Origin: Streptomyces sp. McG3
GTDB taxonomy: Bacteria > Actinomycetota > Actinomycetes > Streptomycetales > Streptomycetaceae
Reading direction: 5' to 3'
Assembly (NCBI RefSeq): GCF_018619185.1
Contig: NZ_JAAXYC010000003.1
Span: forward strand, 29,531-93,530
Length of the DNA: 64,000 nt
The notes below the pieces were generated by a model, which saw only the letters and a list, made by a program, of their open reading frames with translations, was not told where the DNA came from and searched no databases. Every line of letters begins with the position of its first letter. The first letter of the stretch is position 1. This document shows, one piece after another, positions 8,713 through 18,630 of this stretch. Made by a program: the position numbers and the translations under genes.

Positions 8713-9831
8713 TCAGCGGCGCGACATGTAGATGTCGAGCGCCTTGTGGAGCAGCTTGTTGAGCGGGAAGTCCCACTCGCCGACGTACTCGACTGCTTCG
8801 CCGCCGGTGCCGACCTTGAACTGGATCAGGCCGAAGAGATGGTCGGTCTCGTCCAGCGAGTCGCTGATCCCGCGCAGGTCGTAGACGGTCGCGCCCATCG
8901 CGTAGCTGTCGCGCAGCATGCGCCACTGCATCGCGTTGGACGGCCGGACCTCGCGCCCGATGTTGTCGGAGGCGCCGTAGGAGTACCAGACGTGTCCGCC
9001 GACGACCAGCATGGTGGCGGCGGAGAGGTTCACGCCGTTGTGCCGGGCGAAGTAGAGGCGCATCCGGTTGGGGTCCTCGGAGTTGAGGACGGTCCACATG
9101 CGCTGGAAGTACGAGAGCGGGCGCGGCCGGAAGTGGTCGCGCACGGCGGTGATCTCGTAGAGCCGCTGCCACTCGGCCAGGTCCTCGTAGCCGCCCTGGA
9201 CGACCTCGACGCCGGCCTTGTCGGCCTTCTTGATGTTGCGGCGCCACAGCTGGTTGAAGCCCTTGAGGACGTCTTCGAGCGAGCGGTTGGCCAGCGGCAC
9301 CTGGAAGACGTAGCGGGGCTGGACGTCACCGAATCCGGCGCCGCCGTCCTCGGCCTGCTGCCAGCCCATCTTGCGCAGCCGGTCGGAGACCTCGAAGGCG
9401 CGCGGCTCGATGTGCGTGGCCTCGACGTCGCGCAGGCGCTTCACGTCCGGGTCCTGGATGCCGGACTTGATGGCGGCCGAGTCCCAGCGGCGGATGACCA
9501 CCGGCGGCCCCATCTTCACGGAGAAGGCGCCCTGCTGCTTGAGGTGCGCGAGCATCGGCTGGAGCCAGTCGTCCAGGTTCGGTGCGTGCCAGTTGATGAC
9601 CGGGCCCTCGGGGAGGTACGCCAGGTAGCGCTTGATCTTGGGCAGCTGGCGGTACAGGACGAGGCCGGCGCCGACGATCTCGCCGTTCTTGTCGAACCAG
9701 CCCAGGTTCTCCGAGCGCCATTCGGTCTTCACATCAGCCCACGCCGGGACCTGGCAGTGACTGGCCGAGGGCAGGCTCTGGATGTACGCCAGATGCTGCT
9801 CTCGGCTGATGGTCCTCAGGGTCAGGCTCAT
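8713..9831 (-). CDS. femX: FemX-type peptidyltransferase (interpeptide bridge glycine)
   Basis: A 372-residue member of the Fem/FemABX family, which uses aminoacyl-tRNA to add the first residue of the peptidoglycan interpeptide bridge onto lipid-linked precursor. It has two GNAT-like subdomains: the N-terminal part carries CQVPAWADVKTEWRSENLGWF and the PEGPVINW phrase typical of the family, and the C-terminal part carries WRRNIKKADKAGVEV and AMQWRMLRDSYAMGATVYDLRGI. No long coiled-coil insertion is obvious. In Streptomyces coelicolor the orthologue in this neighbourhood is FemX, which attaches glycine to the third residue of the stem. AGGAG precedes the ATG. It is followed by the alanine-racemase-like gene. 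The function fits the nearby penicillin-binding protein. Confidence 0.9.
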   Translation of the reverse strand: MSLTLRTISREQHLAYIQSLPSASHCQVPAWADVKTEWRSENLGWFDKNGEIVGAGLVLYRQLPKIKRYLAYLPEGPVINWHAPNLDDWLQPMLAHLKQQGAFSVKMGPPVVIRRWDSAAIKSGIQDPDVKRLRDVEATHIEPRAFEVSDRLRKMGWQQAEDGGAGFGDVQPRYVFQVPLANRSLEDVLKGFNQLWRRNIKKADKAGVEVVQGGYEDLAEWQRLYEITAVRDHFRPRPLSYFQRMWTVLNSEDPNRMRLYFARHNGVNLSAATMLVVGGHVWYSYGASDNIGREVRPSNAMQWRMLRDSYAMGATVYDLRGISDSLDETDHLFGLIQFKVGTGGEAVEYVGEWDFPLNKLLHKALDIYMSRR

Positions 9832-10003
9832 GCGGGGCGCTCCTCGGCAGGTGTGTCCCCATCGGTCAGGGGCTCCGGCTCTCGCGCCGAAGCCTACTGT
9901 GACCGAGGGGCGCCCGGCCTGGCCCCGGGGGCCCGGAACGTACGGCGGACCGGCGCGGGCGCCCGGGCACCCGCGCCGGCCGGTGCTCCGGCCGGTGCTC
10001 CGG

Positions 10004-10345
10004 TCAGGTGATCACGCCGCCGAAGAGACCGCCGTGGGCCATGCCCAGGTAGAAGCCGACCGCGGAGGCGCCGAGGCCCATGATCAGGCCGAACCGCTCC
10101 CAGGTGGTCTTCGAGATGTACTGGCCGTAGGCCCCGGTCAGAATCCCGATGAGCCCGGCCCATGAGCTGATCAGGTGCAGATGGTGGAACATCGCCGTGA
10201 CGAACGCGAGGACGCCGAGCACCCCGGTCACCACCATCAGGACGTCCTGGACGGGGTGCGGTCTGCCGTCCGTCGCGAAGAGTGAACCGGTGGCGCGGCG
10301 GCCGGTCGGGGACCGGGAGCCGGCGGGGCGGATGGTCTGTGCCAT
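10004..10345 (-). CDS. Small conserved membrane protein
   Basis: A 113-residue protein with a polar N-terminus of about 30 residues, then three hydrophobic helices (VLMVVTGVLGVLAFVTAMF; WAGLIGILTGAYGQY; FGLIMGLGASAVGFYLGMA). The second and third are joined by SKTTWERF. I recognise no named family beyond actinobacterial hypothetical membrane proteins. A strong AGGAGGT site precedes the ATG, so translation is well supported. It is upstream of femX on the same strand with a 172-bp gap that holds only short GC-rich repeats. Confidence 0.75.
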   Translation of the reverse strand: MAQTIRPAGSRSPTGRRATGSLFATDGRPHPVQDVLMVVTGVLGVLAFVTAMFHHLHLISSWAGLIGILTGAYGQYISKTTWERFGLIMGLGASAVGFYLGMAHGGLFGGVIT

Positions 10346-10459
10346 GGAGTACCTCCTGGCCGGACGGATGGGCGGGTGGATCCAGCGCCACGCGCACCGC
10401 TGCGGGTGTAGCGCCTCTCACACCGCATCTGTCTCGATTGTGCCCTCTGAGCTCCTGAT

Positions 10460-10489
10460 TTCAACCGGAAGCCGGTCTACGGGTAGTCT
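10460..10489 (+). promoter_or_regulatory. Candidate promoter of the rpsF operon
   Basis: TTCAAC (10460-10465) and TAGTCT (10484-10489) are separated by 18 bp and lie about 190 bp before rpsF, inside the 332-bp gap 10346-10677. The match to the HrdB-type consensus is only fair. Nothing else with a clear signal was found in the gap except the rpsF ribosome-binding site. Confidence 0.35.
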
Positions 10490-10677
10490 GTACGGTCTGC
10501 ACCGGTGTCTGCCCAGGCCAGCACGGCGAGCCTTCGCCCGAACCCCGTCTCCGGGATCGTTCGGGAGCGGATTGTCCGTGCTGGGTGTTCTCCTCGGGAA
10601 CGCCGTTGCAACACGCATCACGACCCTCCTGCCACGGAACGACCGTGGCCGCTGAGTCCAAAGGAGGTGGGTTCCAC

Positions 10678-10968
10678 ATGCGTCACTACGAGGTGATGGT
10701 CATCCTCGACCCCGATCTCGAGGAGCGAGCAGTCTCCCCGCTGATCGAGAACTTCCTCTCCGTCGTCCGTGAGGGCGACGGAAAGGTGGAGAAGGTCGAC
10801 ACCTGGGGCCGTCGTCGGCTCGCCTACGAGATCAAGAAGAAGCCCGAGGGCATCTACTCGGTCATCGACCTGCAGGCCGAGCCTGCGGTCGTCAAGGAGC
10901 TCGACCGCCAGATGAACCTGAACGAGTCGGTCCTCCGGACCAAGGTCCTCCGTCCCGAGATCCACTGA
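10678..10968 (+). CDS. rpsF: 30S ribosomal protein S6
   Basis: A 96-residue S6 that binds the 30S platform with S18. It begins [16 protein letters not shown] and contains [18 protein letters not shown], the family signature, and [13 protein letters not shown] near the end. The ATG at 10678 follows an almost ideal Shine-Dalgarno (AAAGGAGGTGG, 10660-10670); the frame upstream of it is not S6. First gene of the rpsF-ssb-rpsR-rplI operon. Confidence 0.97.
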   Translation: MRHYEVMVILDPDLEERAVSPLIENFLSVVREGDGKVEKVDTWGRRRLAYEIKKKPEGIYSVIDLQAEPAVVKELDRQMNLNESVLRTKVLRPEIH

Positions 10969-11042
10969 GCTTCTAGCTCAGCGGTTTTCGGGTCCGAGTA
11001 GCAGCAAGCAGCCAGAAGCAATCCCCGCCGAGAGGTTCACCC

Positions 11043-11672
11043 ATGGCAGGCGAGACCGTCATCACGGTCGTCGGCAATCTCGTCGACGACCCCGAGCTGC
11101 GCTTCACCCCGTCCGGTGCGGCGGTCGCGAAGTTCCGTGTCGCGTCCACTCCCCGCATCTTCGACCGGCAGACCAATGAGTGGAAGGACGGCGAAGGCCT
11201 GTTCCTCACCTGCTCGGTCTGGCGTCAGGCGGCGGAGAACGTCGCGGAGTCGCTTCAGCGAGGCATGCGCGTCGTCGTGCAGGGCCGGCTGAAGCAGCGG
11301 TCCTACGAGGACCGTGAGGGCGTCAAGCGCACGGTCTACGAGCTGGACGTCGAGGAAGTCGGCCCCAGCCTCAAGAACGCCACGGCCAAGGTCACCAAGA
11401 CCACCGGTCGCGGTGGTCAGGGCGGCCAGGGTGGATACGGCGGCGGCCAGCAGGGCGGCGGCAACTGGGGCGGCGGTCCCGGTGGCGGTGGCCAGCAGGG
11501 CGGCGGCGGTGCACCCGCCGACGACCCGTGGGCGACCGGCGCGCCGGCAGGCGGCCAGGGCGGCGGGGGACAGCAGGGCGGCGGGGGCGGCTGGGGCGGA
11601 AGCTCCGGCGGTTCCGGCGGTTCCGGCGGTGCCTCTTCTGGCGGCGGCTACTCGGACGAGCCTCCCTTCTAG
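11043..11672 (+). CDS. ssb: Single-stranded DNA-binding protein
   Basis: A 209-residue SSB. Residues 1 to about 110 form the OB fold ([47 protein letters not shown]). A Gly/Gln-rich linker of about 85 residues follows, and the acidic tip SDEPPF recruits replication and repair partners. It protects single strands at forks. Its position between rpsF and rpsR is the classical actinobacterial ribosomal operon and makes it the primary, replicative SSB. The start follows a GAGAGG site. Confidence 0.97.
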   Translation: MAGETVITVVGNLVDDPELRFTPSGAAVAKFRVASTPRIFDRQTNEWKDGEGLFLTCSVWRQAAENVAESLQRGMRVVVQGRLKQRSYEDREGVKRTVYELDVEEVGPSLKNATAKVTKTTGRGGQGGQGGYGGGQQGGGNWGGGPGGGGQQGGGGAPADDPWATGAPAGGQGGGGQQGGGGGWGGSSGGSGGSGGASSGGGYSDEPPF

Positions 11673-11715
11673 GGCTGCTCGTACCCCCACTTCTTGATCA
11701 CACAGGAGAAACACC

Positions 11716-11952
11716 ATGGCGAAGCCGCCTGTGCGCAAGCCTAAGAAGAAGGTCTGCGCGTTCTGCAAGGACAAGACCCAGTACGTGGACTACAAGGACA
11801 CGAACATGCTGCGGAAGTTCATTTCCGACCGCGGCAAGATCCGTGCCCGCCGCGTCACCGGCAACTGCACGCAGCACCAGCGTGACGTCGCCACGGCTGT
11901 CAAGAACAGCCGTGAGATGGCGCTGCTGCCCTACACGTCCACCGCGCGATAA
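11716..11952 (+). CDS. rpsR: 30S ribosomal protein S18, zinc-binding form
   Basis: A 78-residue S18, partner of S6 on the small subunit. It carries Cys14-x-x-Cys17 and Cys51-x-x-His54, a complete set of zinc ligands. This makes it the zinc-binding C+ form; streptomycetes usually have a second, cysteine-free copy expressed under zinc limitation. AGGAG lies just upstream of the ATG. Third gene of the operon. Confidence 0.97.
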   Translation: MAKPPVRKPKKKVCAFCKDKTQYVDYKDTNMLRKFISDRGKIRARRVTGNCTQHQRDVATAVKNSREMALLPYTSTAR

Positions 11953-11970
11953 GGGAAGGGTGACAAGAGC

Positions 11971-12417
11971 ATGAAGATCATCCTCACCCACGAGGTCTCC
12001 GGCCTCGGCACCGCCGGCGACGTCGTCGACGTCAAGGACGGGTACGCCCGTAACTACCTGGTTCCGCGTGGCTTCGCCATTCGCTGGACCAAGGGCGGCG
12101 AGAAGGACGTGGCGCAGATCCGCCGCGCCCGCAAGATCCACGAGATCGCGACGATCGAGCAGGCCAACGAGATCAAGGCCAAGCTCGAGGGCGTGAAGGT
12201 CCGTCTGGCTGTTCGCTCCGGCGACGCCGGCCGTCTCTTCGGCTCGGTCACCCCGGCCGACGTCGCTGCGGCGATCAAGGCCGCCGGTGGTCCCGACGTC
12301 GACAAGCGTCGCGTCGAGCTCGGCTCGCCGATCAAGACGCTCGGCGGACACCAGGTGTCCGTCCGTCTGCACCCCGAGGTCGCAGCGAAGCTCGGCGTCG
12401 AGGTCGTTGCTGCTTAA
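11971..12417 (+). CDS. rplI: 50S ribosomal protein L9
   Basis: A 148-residue L9. It begins [36 protein letters not shown], the conserved N-terminal domain that binds 23S rRNA. A connecting helix (about 40-75) and a C-terminal domain ([16 protein letters not shown]) follow. GGGAAGG precedes the ATG, 18 bp after the rpsR stop. Last gene of the operon, followed by a strong terminator. Confidence 0.97.
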   Translation: MKIILTHEVSGLGTAGDVVDVKDGYARNYLVPRGFAIRWTKGGEKDVAQIRRARKIHEIATIEQANEIKAKLEGVKVRLAVRSGDAGRLFGSVTPADVAAAIKAAGGPDVDKRRVELGSPIKTLGGHQVSVRLHPEVAAKLGVEVVAA

Positions 12418-12441
12418 GGGCAGAGCTCAGCTGAGTCAGTG

Positions 12442-12471
12442 AAGGGCCGCACCCCATGGGGTGCGGCCCTT
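12442..12471 (+). terminator. Terminator of the rpsF-ssb-rpsR-rplI operon
   Basis: A perfect 30-base palindrome (AAGGGCCGCACCCCA and its complement) that ends in TTTCTGT. This is one of the few hairpins here with a short T-rich tail, as in classical intrinsic terminators. Confidence 0.9.
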
Positions 12472-12544
12472 TCTGTCTCCTGCGACCCTGTCTTCTCCGT
12501 CTACAGGACTCGGGTCCCGGACTTCCCGCCTCGGGATGCACGGT

Positions 12545-12627
12545 GTTTCACGTGAAACGGGCGGCCGGTTTCACGTGACACGGGCCGCCTGTTTCACGTG
12601 AAACGGGGCGCCGGTTTCACGTGAAAC
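12545..12627. promoter_or_regulatory. parS: parS array: four ParB sites at exact 23-bp spacing
   Basis: GTTTCACGTGAAAC occurs perfectly at 12545-12558, 12591-12604 and 12614-12627. A fourth copy with one mismatch (GTTTCACGTGACAC) lies at 12568-12581. Start-to-start distance is 23 bp each time, so all four face nearly the same side of the helix. This is the known Streptomyces parS sequence bound by ParB. The array fills the gap between rplI and the MATE gene. Confidence 0.95.
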
Positions 12628-12646
12628 AGGCCGTGAGGCATACGGA

Positions 12647-13984
12647 TCAGCGCGTGGCTCCGGTGACGATCCACCGGCCCGACCGGGTACGCAGCCAGAG
12701 CGTGATGAGGCGGACGGTCATCATCAGCGTCATGGCCCACCAGAGCGCGGTGAGCCCGCCGCCGAGGGAGGGCACCAGGAGCGCGACGGGTGCGAAGACG
12801 GCGAGTGTCACCAGCATCGCCCAGGCGAGATAGCGTCCGTCGCCGGCTCCCATCAGGACGCCGTCCAGGACGAAGACCACGCCGGCGATCGGCTGGGAGA
12901 CCGCCACGACCAGGAGCGCGGGGAGCAGGGTGTCCTTCACCGAGGGGTCGCTGGTGAAAAGCGGGATGAAGAGAGGGCGGGCGAGCACGATCAGGACGCC
13001 GAGCGCGATGCCGCAGCCGATACCCCACTCGACCATGCGGCGGCAGGCCTCACGGGCGCCCTTCTCGTCGTTCGCCCCCAGATAGCGGCCGATGATCGCC
13101 TGCCCGGCGATGGCGATGGCGTCGAGCGCGAAGGCGGTCAGACTCCAGAGGGAGAGGATGATCTGGTGCGCGGCGATGTCGACGTCCCCGAGCCGGGCGG
13201 CGACGGCGGTGGCGATCATCAGGACGGCGCGCAGGGACAGGGTCCGGATCAGCAGAGGCACGCCGGCCCGTGCGCTGGCCCTGATGCCGGCCGCGTCGGG
13301 GCGCAGGGAGGCGTTGTGCCTTCGGGCTCCGCGGATCACCACGACGAGATAGGCGGCGGCCATTCCGACCTGGGCGATCACCGTTCCCCAGGCGGATCCG
13401 GCGATGCCGAGCCCGGCACCGTAGACGAGGGTGACGTTGAGGGCGGCGTTCACCGTGAAACCGCCGATGGCGACGTACAGCGGGGTGCGGGTGTCCTGGA
13501 GGCCGCGCAGGACACCGGTGGCGGCGAGCACGACGAGCATGGCCGGGATGCCGAGGATGGAGATCCTCAGATACGTGATGGCGTACGGAGCCGCGGTGTC
13601 GGACGCGCCGAAGATGTCGACGAGCCACGGGGCCGTCGGGATCGCGAGGGCGACGACAGCCGCTCCGAGCAGCAGGGCGAGCCAGATGCCGTCCATGCCC
13701 TGGCGGATGGCGGCGGGGAGATCGCCCGCCCCCACGCGGCGGGCGACGGCCGCCGTGGTCGCGTAGGCGAGGAAGACGAAGATGCTCACGGCCGTCATCA
13801 GGAGGGCTGCGGCGATGCCGAGGCCGGCCAGCTGCGGGGTGCCGAGGTGGCCGACGACGGCGCTGTCGACCATCACGAACAGGGGCTCGGCGACGAGTGC
13901 GCCGAATGCCGGGACGGCCAGGGAGATGATCTCGCGGTCGTGCCGTCGGCGGCCGTTCTTCGGGGTCGCGGGGGCCTTGGTCAT
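12647..13984 (-). CDS. MATE family efflux transporter
   Basis: A 445-residue integral membrane protein with about 12 helices in two homologous halves. It matches the DinF branch of MATE exporters: REIISLAVPAFGALVAEPLFVMVDSAVVGHLG at the N-terminus (residues 17-48) and ALDAIAIAGQAIIGRYLGANDE in the second half. MATE proteins export drugs or metabolites using proton or sodium gradients; the substrate is unknown. The ATG at 13984 is used; a TTG at 13993 with GGAAG at better spacing could be the true start and would add three residues. It is convergent with rplI, with the parS array between. Confidence 0.9.
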   Translation of the reverse strand: MTKAPATPKNGRRRHDREIISLAVPAFGALVAEPLFVMVDSAVVGHLGTPQLAGLGIAAALLMTAVSIFVFLAYATTAAVARRVGAGDLPAAIRQGMDGIWLALLLGAAVVALAIPTAPWLVDIFGASDTAAPYAITYLRISILGIPAMLVVLAATGVLRGLQDTRTPLYVAIGGFTVNAALNVTLVYGAGLGIAGSAWGTVIAQVGMAAAYLVVVIRGARRHNASLRPDAAGIRASARAGVPLLIRTLSLRAVLMIATAVAARLGDVDIAAHQIILSLWSLTAFALDAIAIAGQAIIGRYLGANDEKGAREACRRMVEWGIGCGIALGVLIVLARPLFIPLFTSDPSVKDTLLPALLVVAVSQPIAGVVFVLDGVLMGAGDGRYLAWAMLVTLAVFAPVALLVPSLGGGLTALWWAMTLMMTVRLITLWLRTRSGRWIVTGATR

Positions 13985-14172
13985 GAGGGTCAATCTAATC
14001 TTCCACAGGTAAGAGATGCAATTGGTCTACGGCCCTTACTTGTGCCCCGGTGGGGCCTTCCCTCCCGCGCCGTTTGCGGTGATCTTGAAATGAGGGCGAA
14101 AGTTTTTCTCCCCCACAGTCAGTGGATGGAGAATGCGCAGGTCAGGATGGTCACGCCGCTATCGCTATGAGT

Positions 14173-14261
14173 TTGTCCACAGTGCTGTCCCCCGGTCCGT
14201 GCACAGGTTCGGCAGGGTTCTCCACAGCATCTGGTCCGTCGTCCACATGCCCTGTGGATAA
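14173..14261. promoter_or_regulatory. DnaA boxes upstream of dnaB
   Basis: Two perfect boxes, TTGTCCACA at 14173-14181 and TGTGGATAA (TTATCCACA on the other strand) at 14253-14261. Two copies with one mismatch lie between them: TTCTCCACA at 14218-14226 and TCGTCCACA at 14239-14247. They lie in the 458-bp gap 13985-14442 between the MATE gene and dnaB, 180-270 bp before the dnaB start. Confidence 0.75.
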
Positions 14262-14380
14262 CCAGATTGGCTGACGGTGCGGAGGGGCCTACCGTGGTGC
14301 GGCGCCCGCACTCCGTTCCGGCACCGGAATCCACCGAACCAGATGCGCCGGAAGTGGAGTCGGGCGACCTGTTTGTCGGT

Positions 14381-14408
14381 GCCGTGCCGTAAGAAAGAGT
14401 GGCACGGC
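14381..14408 (+). promoter_or_regulatory. Hairpin in the dnaB leader
   Basis: GCCGTGCC (14381-14388) and GGCACGGC (14401-14408) form an 8-bp stem around a purine-rich 12-nt loop, 35 bp before the dnaB start. It could be a weak attenuator or a leader stabiliser; no function can be assigned. Confidence 0.4.
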
Positions 14409-14442
14409 TAGGTCCGCGATGCGGACGGGAGGAGGCGGCCCG

Positions 14443-15918
14443 GTGAGCATTCCCGAGCCTTTGGACGACCCCTGGACCGAGACCGGTCCCGGGGACCGTC
14501 TGCCCGTCTCCCGTCAGCGTCGCGGGGACCGCAAGGGGCGTGAGGACCGCCACGACCGCGGCTCGGACGAGGCCTGGGAGGGCGGCTCCCCCGGGTTCGA
14601 GCGGGTGCCGCCCCAGGATCTCGACGCCGAGCAGTCGGTCCTCGGCGGCATGCTGCTGTCCAAGGACGCCATCGCGGACGTCGTGGAGATCATCAAGGGG
14701 CACGACTTCTACCGCCCCGCCCACGAGACCGTCTACACGGCGATCCTCGACCTCTACGCCAAGGGCGAGCCGGCCGACCCGATCACGGTAGCCGCCGAGC
14801 TGGTCAAGCGCGGGGAGATCACCAAGGTCGGCGGAGCACCGTATCTGCACACCCTGGTGCAGTCCGTGCCCACCGCGGCCAACGCCTCGTACTACGCGGA
14901 GATCGTCCACGAGCGGGCGGTGCTCCGGCGACTGGTCGAGGCGGGCACGAAGATCACGCAGATGGGATACGCGGCCGACGGGGACGTCGACGAGATCGTC
15001 AACTCCGCGCAGGCCGAGATCTACGCGGTCACCGAGCAGCGCACCAGTGAGGACTATCTCCCCCTCGGCGACATCATGGAGGGCGCGCTCGACGAGATCG
15101 AGGCCATCGGGTCGCGCAGCGGCGAGATGACCGGTGTGCCGACGGGCTTCACGGACCTCGACGCCCTGACGAACGGCATGCACCCCGGCCAGATGATCGT
15201 CATCGCGGCCCGCCCCGCCATGGGCAAGTCCACGCTGGCGCTGGACTTCGCGCGCGCCGCGTCGATCAAGAACAACCTGCCCAGCGTCATCTTCTCCCTC
15301 GAAATGGGGCGTAACGAGATCGCGATGCGTCTGCTGTCGGCCGAGGCACGGGTGGCCCTGCACCACATGCGGTCCGGCACCATGACGGACGAGGACTGGA
15401 CGCGGCTCGCCCGCCGGATGCCCGAGGTCTCGGCCGCTCCGCTGTACATCGACGACTCCCCCAACCTGTCGATGATGGAGATCCGCGCGAAGTGCCGCCG
15501 GCTCAAGCAGCGCAACGACATCAAGCTCGTGATCATCGACTATCTGCAGCTGATGCAGGCCGGTGGATCGAAGCGTTCCGAGAGCCGTCAGCAGGAGGTC
15601 TCGGACATGTCCCGAAACCTCAAGCTGCTGGCCAAGGAGCTGGAGGTCCCGGTGATCGCGCTCTCGCAGCTGAACCGTGGTCCCGAGCAGCGCACGGACA
15701 AGAAGCCGATGGTGTCCGACCTGCGTGAGTCCGGTTCCATCGAGCAGGACGCCGACATGGTCATCCTGCTCCACCGCGAGGACGCGTACGAGAAGGAGTC
15801 GCCGCGCGCGGGCGAGGCGGACATCATCGTCGGCAAGCACCGTAACGGTCCGACGGCCACCATCACCGTGGCGTTCCAGGGGCACTACTCCCGCTTCGTG
15901 GACATGGCGCAGACCTGA
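14443..15918 (+). CDS. dnaB: Replicative DNA helicase DnaB
   Basis: A 491-residue hexameric helicase that unwinds DNA at the fork. Residues 1-50 are a basic and acidic actinobacterial extension. The DnaB N-terminal domain begins at PPQDLDAEQSVLGGMLL, the linker helix is near residue 200, and the RecA-like domain has Walker A ARPAMGKST (Lys262) and Walker B LVIIDYLQLM. SQLNRGPEQRTDKKPMVSDLRESGSIEQDAD is intact and uninterrupted, so no intein is present. GTG 14443 is chosen because GGGAGGAGG lies 8 bp upstream; this gives a length equal, as I remember it, to the S. coelicolor protein. Confidence 0.96.
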   Translation: MSIPEPLDDPWTETGPGDRLPVSRQRRGDRKGREDRHDRGSDEAWEGGSPGFERVPPQDLDAEQSVLGGMLLSKDAIADVVEIIKGHDFYRPAHETVYTAILDLYAKGEPADPITVAAELVKRGEITKVGGAPYLHTLVQSVPTAANASYYAEIVHERAVLRRLVEAGTKITQMGYAADGDVDEIVNSAQAEIYAVTEQRTSEDYLPLGDIMEGALDEIEAIGSRSGEMTGVPTGFTDLDALTNGMHPGQMIVIAARPAMGKSTLALDFARAASIKNNLPSVIFSLEMGRNEIAMRLLSAEARVALHHMRSGTMTDEDWTRLARRMPEVSAAPLYIDDSPNLSMMEIRAKCRRLKQRNDIKLVIIDYLQLMQAGGSKRSESRQQEVSDMSRNLKLLAKELEVPVIALSQLNRGPEQRTDKKPMVSDLRESGSIEQDADMVILLHREDAYEKESPRAGEADIIVGKHRNGPTATITVAFQGHYSRFVDMAQT

Positions 15919-16204
15919 CGGATCGCCGCCCGTGCGGGCATGTGTGCCCGAGGTCCCTTTCCCCGCCCCGATCGGTCCGGACCCACCCGGCCCCCCGGGT
16001 CCAGGGAACTCCTGGCTCATCAGGGAAAGGGATGGGGAAAGGGGTTCAGTCCGGCCACGGTCGAGGGCGGAGCCGGATCGCCGAGCAGGCGCGGTACGCG
16101 GAGCAGCCTGGGCAGGCCGTCCACTCTGCGCATGTCGTGCCCGAAATATCTTCTGAGGGTGCGGTCGTCGGCCCCGGAGCTCGGGCGCGAGGTCCGGGGC
16201 CCCG

Positions 16205-16221
16205 GAGGGGCTCCGCCCCTC
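16205..16221 (-). terminator. Small hairpin at the end of the dienelactone hydrolase gene
   Basis: GAGGGG and CCCCTC flank a 5-nt loop and overlap the stop codon. It lies at the edge of the 301-bp gap 15919-16219, which otherwise shows only short GC-rich repeats and no supportable gene. Confidence 0.4.
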
Positions 16222-17014
16222 AGACCTTCACCAGGGCGCGGGCGAGAAGCGGAAGCAGGCGGTCCCAGTGGTGCCGCAGTCCGGCCGGGTCGAAGGCGTC
16301 GGTGTCGGACATGGTGAAGCCGTGGACGGTGCCGGGGTAGATCTCGGAGGTGTAGCCGACGCCCGCGGCGTCCAGGAACCCGTTGAGCTCGCCGAGCGCC
16401 TCGGGCGTGATGTCCGTCGCCGCGTGGCCGAAGTGGACCTCGGCGGTGAGGCGGCGCAGGCTGTCGGGCCCGTCGGCGGCGACCGGGGCGTGGAACGCGG
16501 CGACGGCGGCCACCTGTCCGGGGTGGGCCGCGGCGGTACGGGTCGCCAGGAGGCCGCCGATGCAGTAACCGGTCACCGCGACCGGTCCGGCGTCCACCTC
16601 GGGCTGGGCCGAGAGGTACGTGAGGTAGGCGTCCGCGTCGCGCGCGACGCGTTCGGCGGTGTGTGCCTCGATCAGGGGCATCAGCCGGCCGATGAGCGCG
16701 GGCCGGTCCTCTTCTGCGATGTGCTCGGGAAGATCGACGACGGGTGTCGGGCCGTTCCGGTAGAAGAAGTTGGGGACGAGCACGTAGTAGCCGTGCCCGG
16801 CCAGTTCGCGGGCCATCTCCCGCAGTACGGGACGGATGCCGAAGGCGTCCGCGTACATCAGCACCCCCGGATGCCGCTCGCCTTGTTCGGGGTAGGCGGC
16901 GAAGGCGTCGGCCAGGCCGTCCGTGGTGGGGATCTGCACGGTCTTGGTGGGAATGGTGGATCTTCCTTCCTGGGAGTTCGCCGCTGTCGTCCGCGGCGCT
17001 GACTTCCGGAGCAT
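16220..17014 (-). CDS. Dienelactone hydrolase family protein
   Basis: A 264-residue alpha/beta hydrolase of the dienelactone hydrolase family. The nucleophile motif is GYCIGG, with Cys as in true dienelactone hydrolases, and the final histidine lies in YPGTVHGFTM. YADAFGIRP and YYVLVPNFFYR are also typical of the family. It is a cytoplasmic esterase; the physiological substrate is unknown. The start is uncertain: ATG 17014 has GAGGTGG upstream, but homologous sequence seems to begin near residue 21. There an AGGAAGGAAG site stands 7 bp before an ATT codon (16954). It diverges from argG. Confidence 0.85.
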   Translation of the reverse strand: MLRKSAPRTTAANSQEGRSTIPTKTVQIPTTDGLADAFAAYPEQGERHPGVLMYADAFGIRPVLREMARELAGHGYYVLVPNFFYRNGPTPVVDLPEHIAEEDRPALIGRLMPLIEAHTAERVARDADAYLTYLSAQPEVDAGPVAVTGYCIGGLLATRTAAAHPGQVAAVAAFHAPVAADGPDSLRRLTAEVHFGHAATDITPEALGELNGFLDAAGVGYTSEIYPGTVHGFTMSDTDAFDPAGLRHHWDRLLPLLARALVKV

Positions 17015-17060
17015 TCGACCACCTCGCTCCGCTGCCGGGCCACCGCACCTGGACGTCGTG

Positions 17061-18544
<1,484 letters not shown>

Positions 18545-18630
18545 CCGGGAGCGTCGTCGGCCCTGGTCCGGGCCGCGACTCCGCGGAAAAGGGTTCGTCA
18601 GGGAGCCCTGCGTCGGGTAGGGGTTGGACC

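Noticed and set aside
15940..16340. Forward frames after dnaB
   Set aside because: Pro/Gly/Arg-rich, overlapping each other in different frames, with no family or start signal.
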